From Pseudomonadota bacterium (GTDB lineage Bacteria; Bdellovibrionota; Bacteriovoracia; Bacteriovoracales; Bacteriovoracaceae): a stretch of DNA of 64,000 nt. The stretch spans positions 47,827 through 111,826 of the forward strand of contig JAIYBW010000008.1 in assembly GCA_027488375.1 (NCBI GenBank). The letters run 5' to 3'. The translations under genes were made by a program, and so were the position numbers. This document shows positions 1 through 8,248 of the stretch, in pieces. The notes beneath the pieces were generated by a model, which saw only the letters and a list, made by a program, of their open reading frames with translations, ran no database searches and was not told where the DNA came from. Each line of letters begins with the position of its first letter. The stretch's first letter is position 1.

Positions 1-62
1 TGAAGTTTGCGGGTGATTTAGTGTCAGTTCACTTTGCAGAAGAGACAATTGTAAAAGCATGA
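1..62 (+). CDS. 3' end of an upstream gene (partial)
   Basis: An open frame enters from the left edge and ends at a TGA at 60-62. The last residues read KFAGDLVSVHFAEETIVKA. The stop overlaps the ATG of the next gene (ATGA), so the two are very probably translationally coupled and in one operon, most likely the phenylacetyl-CoA-type catabolic cluster that follows. Nineteen residues are too few to name a family. Confidence 0.6.
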   Translation, partial: KFAGDLVSVHFAEETIVKA

Positions 63-847
63 AAAACTACGAAAATATTTTGGTCACAAAAAACTATCGT
101 GACCATGCCCATATTGCTCTCATTCAGCTCAATCGACCGAAAGTGCTTAATGCTCTATCGACTGATCTCATGAAAGATCTCGTTGATGCCTTATTTGCAC
201 TTGAGGATGATAAGGAAGTGCGCGTGATTATCCTTACAGGAAATGAGCGTGCCTTTGCTGCGGGAGCGGATATTGGACAAATGGCCGAAGCGACACCTAT
301 CGATCAAATAAATGACAATCGTTTCCGGACTTGGAAACAACTTCCTCTTATCACAAAACCGATTATCGCTGCTGTGAATGGTTTTGCTCTCGGTGGAGGA
401 TGTGAATTGGCCATGTCTTGTGATTTCATCGTTGCCGGTGATAAAGCCCAATTTGGACAACCGGAAATAAAAATTGGAACAATTCCTGGGGCCGGTGGAA
501 CTCAGCGCCTCACCCGCGCCATTGGAAAATCCAAGGCGATGCTCGCTGTTCTCACTGGTGATATGATGGATGCCTATCAAGCTGAGCGAGACGGACTCGT
601 GGCCAAAGTTGTTCCTGCTGAAACACTTATTCAGGAAACTTTTGAAATCGCCAAAACTATTTCGAACAGAGCACCTGTTGCTGTGAGACTCGCCAAAGAA
701 GCTGTGAATATGGCCTTTGAAAGTAGTCTTAAAGATGGCATGGAGTATGAGAGAAGAAATTTCTATCTTACTTTTGCCTCTAAAGATCAGAAAGAAGGCA
801 TGAAAGCCTTTATAGAAAAAAGAGAACCGAAGTATGAAGGTTTTTAG
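59..847 (+). CDS. paaF: Enoyl-CoA hydratase (PaaF-like crotonase)
   Basis: This 262-residue protein has the normal length of a crotonase-fold enoyl-CoA hydratase. Visible motifs are NRPKVLNAL near the N-terminus, AFAAGADIGQM (oxyanion-hole segment, residues 65-75), GGGCELAMSCD with Glu116, and QPEIKIGTIPGAGGTQR with Glu136. The two Glu residues have the 20-residue spacing of the catalytic pair in the hydratase family. It would hydrate the trans-2-enoyl-CoA double bond. Because PaaG, PaaA-like, PaaH and PaaJ homologues follow, the likely role is the PaaF step of phenylacetate breakdown. A general fatty-acid enoyl-CoA hydratase is the alternative. It overlaps the upstream gene by 4 nt and the downstream lipoprotein gene by 14 nt. 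Confidence 0.85.
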   Translation: MKNYENILVTKNYRDHAHIALIQLNRPKVLNALSTDLMKDLVDALFALEDDKEVRVIILTGNERAFAAGADIGQMAEATPIDQINDNRFRTWKQLPLITKPIIAAVNGFALGGGCELAMSCDFIVAGDKAQFGQPEIKIGTIPGAGGTQRLTRAIGKSKAMLAVLTGDMMDAYQAERDGLVAKVVPAETLIQETFEIAKTISNRAPVAVRLAKEAVNMAFESSLKDGMEYERRNFYLTFASKDQKEGMKAFIEKREPKYEGF

Positions 848-1196
848 TTATTCAGTTCTTTTTTTATTCACGCTCGCTTGCTCCTCTCATCATGATGTGG
901 ATCCTAAAAAAGATCCGATTCGCTATGGGCTTCTTTCCCGTCAGCGCCAATACACTCAATGCTTTTTAGAAAGTGATTCCTATATGGGAAAAAACCATAA
1001 AAAAATTGGCTCCATGAAAGTGCGTTTTTTTATTGATGGGAAGGGCCAAGTTCAGGATGAAAAAATTGAAACATCCGATTTTAAAGACCCTAATTTTCAT
1101 GCCTGTGTGCTGGGCCAAATTCGCTCGATTACTTTTTTGACCACTCATCAACAAGGCCTAATTGAGGTTTCTCAACCTATTAACTTTACCCCGTGA
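834..1196 (+). CDS. Small lipoprotein with AgmX/TonB-C-like domain
   Basis: A 120-residue protein beginning with a short hydrophobic signal that ends in a lipobox (FLFTLACSS), so it is predicted to be a lipoprotein with mature Cys16. The segment MKVRFFIDGKGQVQDEKIE, followed by FHACVLGQIRSITF, resembles the AgmX/PglI or TonB C-terminal pattern (strand, G-x-V, then Cys and a helix). That family match is by eye. Its start lies 14 nt inside the paaF-like gene and it ends 7 nt before paaG, so it is embedded in the catabolic operon without an obvious metabolic role. Confidence 0.65.
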   Translation: MKVFSYSVLFLFTLACSSHHDVDPKKDPIRYGLLSRQRQYTQCFLESDSYMGKNHKKIGSMKVRFFIDGKGQVQDEKIETSDFKDPNFHACVLGQIRSITFLTTHQQGLIEVSQPINFTP

Positions 1197-1203
1197 GCAT
1201 TGA

Positions 1204-1992
1204 ATGAAAAGTTTTGAAACGATTAAATATGATATCCAAAACATGACAGCAGTCATTACGATCAATCGTCCTCAAGTTTACAATGCCCTCAATATTCAAG
1301 GTAAGCTTGATATTATCTCTGCGATAAAAGAAGCGAACAAGGATGCAAATGTTCGCTCCATCGTTCTTGCAGCAGAAGGGAAAGCTTTCTGTTCTGGACA
1401 AGATTTAAATGATCGAACCGTGGACGCGACGAAAGGTCCAGTTGATATCGGTCACACACTGGAAACAGAATGGAACCCCCTAATTGATGCGATCAAAAGT
1501 TCTGAAAAAATCGTGATCGCTGCCATTCAAGGTGTTGCTGCAGGTGCGGGTCTGTCTGTGGCCCTGGCCTGTGACCTCAAGGTTGCGGCTCCCGGTGTCC
1601 GCTTTATCAGTGGTTTTAGCCAGATTGGGCTGGCTCCCGATGCGGGAATGAGTTTTATGCTAGTTAGACAAATGGGGAACACCAAGGCTTTGGAATTCGC
1701 CTTGTTAGGTAAGCCTCTTCACTCAGAGGAGATGCTGGAGTATAATCTGCTTAATAGAATCGCTGAAAATCCACTGGAGGAAGCTGTAAAACTTGCAGGG
1801 GAAATCAATAACTTGCCTCCTTTGTCAGTAAAAATGGTAAAGAAGAACTTCCAGTTTGCGGCGGAAAAAGAGTTAGGCGAAGTACTGGCCAGAGAAAAAT
1901 ATGTCCAACGCTTTTTGGGCTTTTCTGAAGACTATAAAGAAGGCGTTGGTGCTTTTTTAGGAAAAAGAAAACCGATATTTAAGGGAAACTAA
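1204..1992 (+). CDS. paaG: 1,2-epoxyphenylacetyl-CoA isomerase (PaaG-like)
   Basis: A 262-residue crotonase-family protein. FCSGQDLND (residues 62-70) and GVAAGAGLSVALACD (110-124) form the oxyanion hole. The hydratase Glu in the second motif is replaced: the sequence reads IGLAPDAGMSF with Asp146, the arrangement seen in PaaG-type isomerases (catalytic Asp, no catalytic Glu pair). PaaG isomerises the ring epoxide to an oxepin-CoA and also shifts double bonds later in the pathway. It lies between the paaF-like/lipoprotein pair and the PaaA-like oxygenase gene, which supports the assignment. Start is ATG 7 nt after the lipoprotein stop, with a weak ribosome site. Confidence 0.85.
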   Translation: MKSFETIKYDIQNMTAVITINRPQVYNALNIQGKLDIISAIKEANKDANVRSIVLAAEGKAFCSGQDLNDRTVDATKGPVDIGHTLETEWNPLIDAIKSSEKIVIAAIQGVAAGAGLSVALACDLKVAAPGVRFISGFSQIGLAPDAGMSFMLVRQMGNTKALEFALLGKPLHSEEMLEYNLLNRIAENPLEEAVKLAGEINNLPPLSVKMVKKNFQFAAEKELGEVLAREKYVQRFLGFSEDYKEGVGAFLGKRKPIFKGN

Positions 1993-2005
1993 TAAGGAGA
2001 AATCC

Positions 2006-2821
2006 ATGAACCAATATACAGCTGAAGAATTAAAACTTTTTGACGACATTAAAAATGGTAAAACATTTGATTCACAATCAGAAATGCCAGAAATTTACCG
2101 TAAGAATCTTCTCAATCTTTTATGGATGCAGGCAGATTCGGAGTATGCTGGCGGTCTAGGTTATATGCCATGGATTGCGAAAGCTCCAAACGCCCACGAG
2201 CGAGTTTTGGTTGCTCAAATTGTAAAAGATGAAATGAGACATGCTCATGTTATCTATAAAATCCTAGATGACCTTGGCGAAAAAACTCATGATCACATGC
2301 TTAAGCATGAATTTGATTGGAGACTTCCAGATGATCTTGCCAACATCGGTTTTTCTCGTGCCAAAAAAGATAAGCGAGTGAATATTTTCTACTATCAAAT
2401 CACTCATTGGGAAGATTTCTGTCTTTTCAATTTCTTGATGGATAGAGCTGCTGGACACGTGCTTGAAGATACTTTGAATTCATCATACATCCCTTGGAAG
2501 AATGCTATCGGCACTATCTGTAAGGAAGAGAGCATGCATCTCGCTCATGGAGATAAAACAGTTAAAGAAATGGCGAAAGATCCTGTGAAAAGAGCCTTCC
2601 TTCAAGAGCGACTTAACCTTTGGTGGCCGAGAGTGATGAATACTTTTGGAAAATCAACAGGCCAAGGTAATGACATCTATCAAAGACTAGGTCTAAAAAA
2701 TCGCTCAAATGCCGATGTACGAGCAGCCTTTGTTAAAGAAATAAACGACAAATGTGCGGAATGGGGATTAAAAGTGCCTGAGTATATTGAGGCCGTTCAA
2801 CCTCTCGAATACGTTCATTAG
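2006..2821 (+). CDS. paaA: PaaA-like di-iron ring epoxidase subunit
   Basis: A 271-residue member of the PaaA/PaaC ferritin-like family. Di-iron ligands appear in order: Glu46 in QADSEYAGG, Glu76/His79 in KDEMRHA, an acidic site around HWEDF (residues 134-138), and Glu175/His178 in KEESMHLAHG. The stretches MPEIYRKNL near residue 27 and LNLWWPRVMNTFG near 203 match E. coli PaaA from memory, so this is the catalytic A type. PaaA uses O2 and electrons from a reductase to epoxidise the ring of phenylacetyl-CoA. It is shorter than E. coli PaaA (309) mainly at the C-terminus. Subunits B, C and E are not in the window. The ribosome site AAGGAG is strong. Confidence 0.8.
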   Translation: MNQYTAEELKLFDDIKNGKTFDSQSEMPEIYRKNLLNLLWMQADSEYAGGLGYMPWIAKAPNAHERVLVAQIVKDEMRHAHVIYKILDDLGEKTHDHMLKHEFDWRLPDDLANIGFSRAKKDKRVNIFYYQITHWEDFCLFNFLMDRAAGHVLEDTLNSSYIPWKNAIGTICKEESMHLAHGDKTVKEMAKDPVKRAFLQERLNLWWPRVMNTFGKSTGQGNDIYQRLGLKNRSNADVRAAFVKEINDKCAEWGLKVPEYIEAVQPLEYVH

Positions 2822-2827
2822 TCGATC

Positions 2828-3691
2828 ATGAATCTTCAAAGAATTGTTGTTATAGGTGCCGGAACCATGGGTTCTGGCATCGCTCAGTGGTTTGCTCAAA
2901 AAATGTGCTTCGTCGAACTCGTGGATAATTCTTCCGAGCAATTACAAAAGGCCCTCCATTCCATTCATGCCTCTTGGGATAAACTGGTAGAGAAAGAAAA
3001 ACTTTCAAGCTGCCAAGTTAATCAAATGAAAAAGCTTCTTGAAGTTAAACATTTGGAGCAAGTTTCAAAGAGTGCTGATCTTGTCATTGAAGCCATTATT
3101 GAAAATCTTGAAATAAAAAAAGAACTTTTCCACAAACTTGATCACTACTTTTCGCCTCAAACAATTATTTCTTCCAACACTTCGAGTTTTCCCATCACGC
3201 TCATGAGTGAAGCTGTTTCAAATGAAAGGAAATCACGTTTTGTCGGGCTTCACTTTTTTAATCCTGCAACGATGATGAAACTGGTTGAAGTGATTAAAGG
3301 TGAAAAGACGGATTCAAAGCTGTGCCAAGACCTTTATGCGTGGTTTGAATCAAAAGATAAAAAACCAGCACTTTGTAAGGATTCACCCGGTTTTATTGTG
3401 AACCGAGTTGCTCGAAATTTTTACGGAGAACCTCTGAGAATTGTGGAAAGTGACGATGAAAATAAAATGAAAGAAGTCGATAAAATCCTCAAGGAAGTTG
3501 GTGGATTTAAGATGGGGCCTTTTGAACTGATGGATCTCATTGGAATTGATGTGAACTACTCTGTCACTTGCTCCGTATGGGATGCTTATCAAAAAGAAGC
3601 ACGCTTTGCTCCTCATAAGCTTCAAAAACAAATGGTTGATGAAAAACGCTTTGGTCGAAAATCCAAGCGAGGATTTTATAAGTATGACTAA
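2828..3691 (+). CDS. paaH: PaaH N-terminal part: 3-hydroxyacyl-CoA dehydrogenase
   Basis: A 287-residue NAD-dependent 3-hydroxyacyl-CoA dehydrogenase comprising a Rossmann domain and the first C-terminal helical domain. Visible features are GAGTMGSG (residues 10-17), SSNTSSFPIT, the catalytic HFFNP with His142, the partner Glu154 in KLVEV, and DSPGFIVNRVAR. It oxidises 3-hydroxyacyl-CoA to 3-oxoacyl-CoA. DVNYSVTCSVWDAY and GRKSKRGFYKYD match the middle of E. coli PaaH, where that protein continues into a second helical domain. Here the reading frame stops, and that second domain is encoded by the next, overlapping gene. A free-standing 3-hydroxybutyryl-CoA dehydrogenase is the alternative reading. 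Confidence 0.85.
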   Translation: MNLQRIVVIGAGTMGSGIAQWFAQKMCFVELVDNSSEQLQKALHSIHASWDKLVEKEKLSSCQVNQMKKLLEVKHLEQVSKSADLVIEAIIENLEIKKELFHKLDHYFSPQTIISSNTSSFPITLMSEAVSNERKSRFVGLHFFNPATMMKLVEVIKGEKTDSKLCQDLYAWFESKDKKPALCKDSPGFIVNRVARNFYGEPLRIVESDDENKMKEVDKILKEVGGFKMGPFELMDLIGIDVNYSVTCSVWDAYQKEARFAPHKLQKQMVDEKRFGRKSKRGFYKYD

Positions 3692-4220
3692 CGTATCATT
3701 TGATAATATTCTGATTAATTTTGGCTTTGGACTCAAGGAAGAGAAAAAAGAAATCCTCAAGCAAAATCCAGAAAAATTAATATTTATGGATCTCACATGT
3801 TTTGATCCAGCTGAGTTTTATGCTGAATTTCCTCAGCTCAAAGGTTCTTTTGCGGCACTTTTTTGTGATGAAGAGAAAAAAATTGAAGTTCACTTGAGGG
3901 ATAAGAATCAAGCTTTCCTCGATAAGATGAAAGAGCTTGGATTTATCACTCTTGAAACAACGATTGTCTCCTGTGGCTTTATTTTCCCAAGAACGATTGT
4001 GCAAATTATTAATGAAGCTTATTTTGCTTTGGAAGAGGAAGTGGCCTCAAAAGAAGACATTAATAGAGCGATGAAATTCGGGGTGAATTATCCTAAAGGG
4101 CCTTTCGAATGGAGTCAGGGAAAAGAAAAATTTGCGATGGCACTCTTAAATGAACTCTATCAAAAAACCCAAGATAAGCGCTACCTCGCGGCTTCTTTAC
4201 TAAAGAAAGCTGCAGTCTAA
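3684..4220 (+). CDS. PaaH C-terminal part: second 3HCDH domain
   Basis: A 178-residue protein starting at ATG 3684, which overlaps the preceding stop by 8 nt in the +1 frame. The open frame extends further upstream, but that part is antiparallel noise within paaH. The C-terminal half has FPRTIVQIINEAYFALEEE, then VASKEDINRAM and FGVNYPKGPFEW, a clear 3-hydroxyacyl-CoA dehydrogenase C-terminal domain. The best remembered match is the last domain of E. coli PaaH, including the tail around RYLAASLL. Together the two genes encode 465 residues, close to the 475 of single-chain PaaH. It should bind the upstream product and shape the substrate pocket. It ends with a 4-nt convergent overlap with the peptidase gene. 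Confidence 0.75.
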   Translation: MTNVSFDNILINFGFGLKEEKKEILKQNPEKLIFMDLTCFDPAEFYAEFPQLKGSFAALFCDEEKKIEVHLRDKNQAFLDKMKELGFITLETTIVSCGFIFPRTIVQIINEAYFALEEEVASKEDINRAMKFGVNYPKGPFEWSQGKEKFAMALLNELYQKTQDKRYLAASLLKKAAV

Positions 4221-6505
4221 CGACCGCAGCTGAGCTTATTTAATTTCAAATAGAATCTTTTTTTCGCAAGTGGCTTAAGGGCCCCACTATTATAAACCTG
4301 AATATAAGCATAATCCTTACAGCTTCCATCTGGTTGATTAACTGTTTCACATTCCATCGAAGCTTTAAGATTTATATTGAGAAGCTGATCTTCAGAATTT
4401 ACAACATAAACGAGGGGATTATTCTCTTCTCCTTCCCAGCGAATAGCACCTTGAAGGGCCCCTTTCTTAAACTCAACTTTGACGATGGCAGGGTATTTAA
4501 TAAAATCAGAATCTCCCGAAGTCAGAGAGACTTTTAATTGATGAGAAATCATCCCATCTGGTGAACACTCGGCCAGAGGTCGCTCGCGGCTACCTGGAGA
4601 TTCGTTTGTTAATTCACCTTGCTCAAAACTAATCTTTAATGAAGCAGGCCTAAATGAAGACTCAAAAGAGAAATTTCTTTTTTCTAAAGCTGAGAGGATA
4701 ATATTTTTAAATTGTTCAGGCTCTCTCACTTCGCTCCCTAATTCATCAGCATAGAGCATGTGCTCAAACCATAATCTCGCACTGAGGGCCGGATGGTTTC
4801 GTGTTAGTCTCATGGCTTCAAGAGTCAGGTCCGTAAAATCAAAAAGTCCTTCACGTCCAAAATTCTTAATGGCCTCATCAAGCATATCATTCATCGCCCC
4901 ACCGTAAGACTCCCCTTCATCATGGAATTCATTAGTGAGGTAAAAACCGGTGTTATTCACGATTCGAAAATCATTTTTGCCTGAAAAGTCAGATCCATTG
5001 GTTTGGTGCTCAACAATGATCTTCGCTAGAAAGTCGGCCATACCTTCTGAAAGTCCACCATAGCCGCCTTTTGAATCAGCAAAGCCTAAGTGCGCCCCCA
5101 TAAGGCGGTCCATCACTCCATGACCAAGTTCGTGCCAGATGGTTGGATTATCTCTCGCAAGATTTGGCTGATTCGAGTTATAGGTCGTGAAGTTAATCGT
5201 ATTATCGTAATAGTACGCATTATCTTTCATACCGATGTCTGGATCAAATAAGAAAGCATGGAAAGGCTTCACTGAGAGCTCAGGGTCTTCAAACCCCATT
5301 TCTGAAAGCGCATCCATGAGAACGGTCACACCATAATAAACCTGAACCTCATCAAAACCAGAGTTGATATAGGCCACAGGATCATGATCAGGTAGCCTCA
5401 TGGGAACTCGATTCACTAACTCTTCATGAGAATGAATATCCTTACCATAGAAACCAGTGATCGGCTTGGCCTCGTATTCTCCATTTAACTGCTGCCAATT
5501 TAAAAGATGATTGACCGAAGGCTTGAGGGAAAAATTAATATCTTTAAATTCTTTAACACCAGGATGAAGATTAATTGTGGCGTACTTTCCTTGAAGGAGC
5601 ATGCCATTTTCAAAATCATTCGTTTTTAGAGGAAAAAGTCCAATTAGTTCATCGATTTTTTGGCGCAGAGAAGCCTCAGACCATAGTCCGTACATCTCCC
5701 CTAAAGCTGTTTGCGCTAGAAGAGGGTGATAACGATTTTCTGGGAATTTTTGATTTTCAAATACAGAAAGAGGATTTTCTCCACCATCTGGAATATTGGT
5801 CGATATGAATTTTAAATCCTTTACTTCGAAAGGGAGTTTTTCTCCCGTGGATTCAACCTCTTCATAAATAGGAAAGACATTGGCCTTCAAGGTTTGAAAC
5901 TTTTCGACTTGAGGAAATTCGGTGTAACTCTTCTCTACAACTTTATTTTTGAGGAGCGAGATACTGATGTGATGGACACCTCGACGAGCGCGAACTTCAA
6001 CCTTCCTCACAAGATCTGATCCAACCCACTGATCAGTGAACTTAAGTCCAAGGATGCGAGCATCTGTATCGTGAGAAGCGACTGTCGATTCTACGATTTT
6101 AGCAATCGCTGCTGAAAGTTGCTTTGATTTTAAAGCGCGAGGTGAAAATCTCGCTTTGGCGTATCGAGAGGCAAGTAGAGATTCATTGGATTTTGATTCT
6201 TCATTCAAATGCATTTCAGCGAGAATCAAGTTTTGATTTTCTTTATCACTCCAAATACGAATGGCCGTCCCGGCCACAGGAATTTCCTGAGACTGTTGAA
6301 CAAACATTTGAAAGCGGCTCGTTGCGAGCATTCTATCTTCGATCAAATAAAAATCTGAATTCTTAAAATTGAGCTGAGTTTCTTGATTGGCCTTTGTGAT
6401 GAGGGCCTCAAGCGAAGGAGGCATCTGACCTTTAAGAACTTTTGCCTCATAGGCATGGGCCAGCTGGAGGACAAAAAAAGGAAAAAGGAGGAGACCTATT
6501 TTCAT
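4217..6505 (-). CDS. Secreted zinc metallopeptidase (M4/M36-like)
   Basis: A 762-residue protein from the ATG at 6505, chosen because it begins with a clean signal peptide (MKIGLLLFPFFVLQLAHA). The longer frame to 6637 adds an unlikely 44-residue leader. The N-terminal region resembles a fungalysin/thermolysin propeptide (strand-rich stretch around VAGTAIRIW). The catalytic region has HELGH at 458-462 and EGMAD with Glu487, a gluzincin arrangement of two His and a downstream Glu on zinc. GGLSEGMADF and GGAMNDM fit M36/M4 folds. It is probably exported as a zymogen and degrades protein outside the cytoplasm. A C-terminal domain of about 150 residues contains several Cys. Its gene points against the paa genes. 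Confidence 0.75.
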   Translation of the reverse strand: MKIGLLLFPFFVLQLAHAYEAKVLKGQMPPSLEALITKANQETQLNFKNSDFYLIEDRMLATSRFQMFVQQSQEIPVAGTAIRIWSDKENQNLILAEMHLNEESKSNESLLASRYAKARFSPRALKSKQLSAAIAKIVESTVASHDTDARILGLKFTDQWVGSDLVRKVEVRARRGVHHISISLLKNKVVEKSYTEFPQVEKFQTLKANVFPIYEEVESTGEKLPFEVKDLKFISTNIPDGGENPLSVFENQKFPENRYHPLLAQTALGEMYGLWSEASLRQKIDELIGLFPLKTNDFENGMLLQGKYATINLHPGVKEFKDINFSLKPSVNHLLNWQQLNGEYEAKPITGFYGKDIHSHEELVNRVPMRLPDHDPVAYINSGFDEVQVYYGVTVLMDALSEMGFEDPELSVKPFHAFLFDPDIGMKDNAYYYDNTINFTTYNSNQPNLARDNPTIWHELGHGVMDRLMGAHLGFADSKGGYGGLSEGMADFLAKIIVEHQTNGSDFSGKNDFRIVNNTGFYLTNEFHDEGESYGGAMNDMLDEAIKNFGREGLFDFTDLTLEAMRLTRNHPALSARLWFEHMLYADELGSEVREPEQFKNIILSALEKRNFSFESSFRPASLKISFEQGELTNESPGSRERPLAECSPDGMISHQLKVSLTSGDSDFIKYPAIVKVEFKKGALQGAIRWEGEENNPLVYVVNSEDQLLNINLKASMECETVNQPDGSCKDYAYIQVYNSGALKPLAKKRFYLKLNKLSCGR

Positions 6506-6534
6506 AAAATTCCTAGGATGAAAAATGACGCCTA

Positions 6535-6563
6535 GTTTTAGAATAAAAACTGACCCAAAGCAA
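6535..6563 (-). promoter_or_regulatory. Sigma-70-like promoter of the metallopeptidase
   Basis: Reading the minus strand, TTGCTT (6563-6558) is followed after 17 nt by TAAAAC (6540-6535), about 30 nt before the ATG at 6505. Spacing is ideal, but both boxes are imperfect. The remaining divergent spacer up to 6686 should also hold the thiolase promoter, which I could not place with confidence. Confidence 0.4.
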
Positions 6564-6686
6564 TTGATTTTAAATGAATGGATCCCCTTTATACTTGTCA
6601 TTTTTACACACTTGGCCGTGGGATTCCTTTTTCCCAATGCTTAGTTTTCTTGCTAGGATGGGCCATTCAATTTTTAAGGATGCATT

Positions 6687-7889
6687 ATGAAGAAAATCTC
6701 ATACTTAATTCATGCAAAAAGAACTCCTATCGGGAGCTTTGGCGGAACTCTGTCTTCCCTCAGAGTAGATGATATGCTGGCGGAACTTTTTAAGGATTTT
6801 GCTTCATCAACAAATTTTGATTTAAAAGAAATCGCCGACACGATCATTGGTTGCGCAAATCAGGCCGGGGAGGACAATAGAAACCTCGCCCGCATGTCCT
6901 TACTTTTGGCCGGCTATCCATTTGAAGTTCCAGGAACAACCATCAACAGACTTTGTGGATCTTCCTTGGATGCTGTGATCGATGCCCATGCCCGCATTCA
7001 AGCTGGCATTGGAGATTGTTTTATTGCAGGCGGGGCCGAAAGTATGTCCCGGGCCCCTTACGTTCTTTCTAAGGCCAACTCAAGTTTTGAGCGGACTCAA
7101 AAAATGTGGGATACATCCATTGGCTGGAGATTTGAAAATCCTAAGATGGCCCAACTTTTTCCACTTCTTGGTATGGGCGAAACTGCTGAGGAAGTTCAAA
7201 AAGTTCATGGCATCTCAAGAGAAGATCAGGATCGTTTTGCCCTCGCCTCTCACCAAAAGGCTTTGGCCGCTCAACAAAGTGGAGCTTTTAAAAATGAGAT
7301 TCTTCCGCTCACAATAGAAAATAAGAAAGGAACTCAAGTTGTAGAAAATGATGAAGGGCCAAGGGCCGATTCATCCCTTGAAAAACTGGCCAAACTTAAA
7401 CCGGCCTTTAAAAAAGACGGAACAGTCACAGCGGGGAATAGCTCTTCCATCAATGACGGGGCCAGTATGGTGGTGGTATGTTCAGAAGAATTTTTAAAAC
7501 GCCATAAGCTTAAACCACTGGCCATGATCACAGGAGGAGCCGTTCATGGACTTCACCCTAATGTCATGGGACTTGGACCTGTGGGGGCCATCAATAAACT
7601 TTGCAAAAATTTTGGATATAAAGTCTCCGATTTTGATCTGGTGGAATTGAATGAAGCTTTTGCCGTTCAGGCCCTCGGTTGCCTCAAGGAACTGGAGTTA
7701 GATCCCTCTCTTGTCAATCGCCTAGGCGGTTCGATTGCTCTGGGACATCCTTTGGGTTGCTCTGGCACACGGATCCTCACGACGCTCGTTCATCAAATGC
7801 AAAAAGACAAATCAATCAAAAAAGGTCTGGCCTCAATGTGTATTGGCGTGGGCCAGGGAATCGCTGTTTCTGTGGAGAATTGCCTGTGA
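6687..7889 (+). CDS. paaJ: Thiolase, PaaJ/PcaF-like acyl-CoA acetyltransferase
   Basis: A 400-residue thiolase of normal length. Nucleophilic Cys90 lies in TTINRLCGSSLDAV. The His motif ALGHPLGCSG and the second Cys in MCIGVGQG are near the C-terminus. GCANQAGEDNRNLARM (residues 55-70) is characteristic of the PaaJ/PcaF 3-oxoadipyl-CoA thiolase group rather than FadA. It would release acetyl-CoA or succinyl-CoA from 3-oxoacyl-CoA intermediates of the ring-cleavage pathway. It is separated from the other paa-type genes by the convergent peptidase, so it has its own promoter region. The SD AAGGA lies 6 nt before the ATG. A general acetyl-CoA acyltransferase role is possible. Confidence 0.85.
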   Translation: MKKISYLIHAKRTPIGSFGGTLSSLRVDDMLAELFKDFASSTNFDLKEIADTIIGCANQAGEDNRNLARMSLLLAGYPFEVPGTTINRLCGSSLDAVIDAHARIQAGIGDCFIAGGAESMSRAPYVLSKANSSFERTQKMWDTSIGWRFENPKMAQLFPLLGMGETAEEVQKVHGISREDQDRFALASHQKALAAQQSGAFKNEILPLTIENKKGTQVVENDEGPRADSSLEKLAKLKPAFKKDGTVTAGNSSSINDGASMVVVCSEEFLKRHKLKPLAMITGGAVHGLHPNVMGLGPVGAINKLCKNFGYKVSDFDLVELNEAFAVQALGCLKELELDPSLVNRLGGSIALGHPLGCSGTRILTTLVHQMQKDKSIKKGLASMCIGVGQGIAVSVENCL

Positions 7890-8239
7890 AAATTCTTGGA
7901 CTCCTCTTTATACTTTTTTCATCATCAGCTTGGGCCTGTTGGTCTCTGGATTTAAAACTTGCGATTGATGGAGACGTTTTTAAAATTCAACACAAGACTG
8001 ATCATGACAAAGATTATACTCAGGCCCTTGGGCCCTATATTTTAAATTTCAAATTAAAAAAAGACCAAAACAAATCGATCAATTTCATCTATCGCCTTGA
8101 TGAGAAGAAGAATCAAAAGCTTGTCCTCATCACTCAAGGGGAAGAAGAGATCTCTCTTGGTGTAAATAAAGAAATCTATGCTAAAGGTGAGGAAAATCAA
8201 CCTCACTCCATTATAACTTTAAAACTTAATTCCATCTAA
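7886..8239 (+). CDS. Small secreted protein of unknown function
   Basis: I place the start at GTG 7886, which overlaps the thiolase stop (GTGA) and has GGAG 10 nt upstream. The longer ATG frame from 7679 lies wholly inside the thiolase gene. The product has 117 residues with a signal peptide (MKILGLLFILFSSSAWA), followed by Cys-Trp. The Cys at the cleavage site is not in a standard lipobox. The rest is Lys/Asp-rich and strand-like with no family I recognise. It sits between thiolase and aldehyde dehydrogenase, and so is co-transcribed with them. Confidence 0.6.
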   Translation: MKILGLLFILFSSSAWACWSLDLKLAIDGDVFKIQHKTDHDKDYTQALGPYILNFKLKKDQNKSINFIYRLDEKKNQKLVLITQGEEEISLGVNKEIYAKGEENQPHSIITLKLNSI

Positions 8240-8248
8240 GGATTTACA

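Noticed and set aside
191..580. Antisense open frame in the paaF-like gene and similar long shadow frames, for example 10163-10408 and 13869-14252
   Set aside because: They lie opposite well-supported genes, have no ribosome site or family pattern, and their residues look like translated complement of the conserved motifs.
6578..6772. Open frame on the plus strand across the paaJ start
   Set aside because: It lies in the promoter spacer and overlaps paaJ in another frame. The translation has no recognisable pattern.
7679..7885. ATG-extended N-terminus for the small secreted protein at 7886
   Set aside because: The extra residues lie wholly inside the thiolase gene, while GTG 7886 has a signal peptide and ribosome site.
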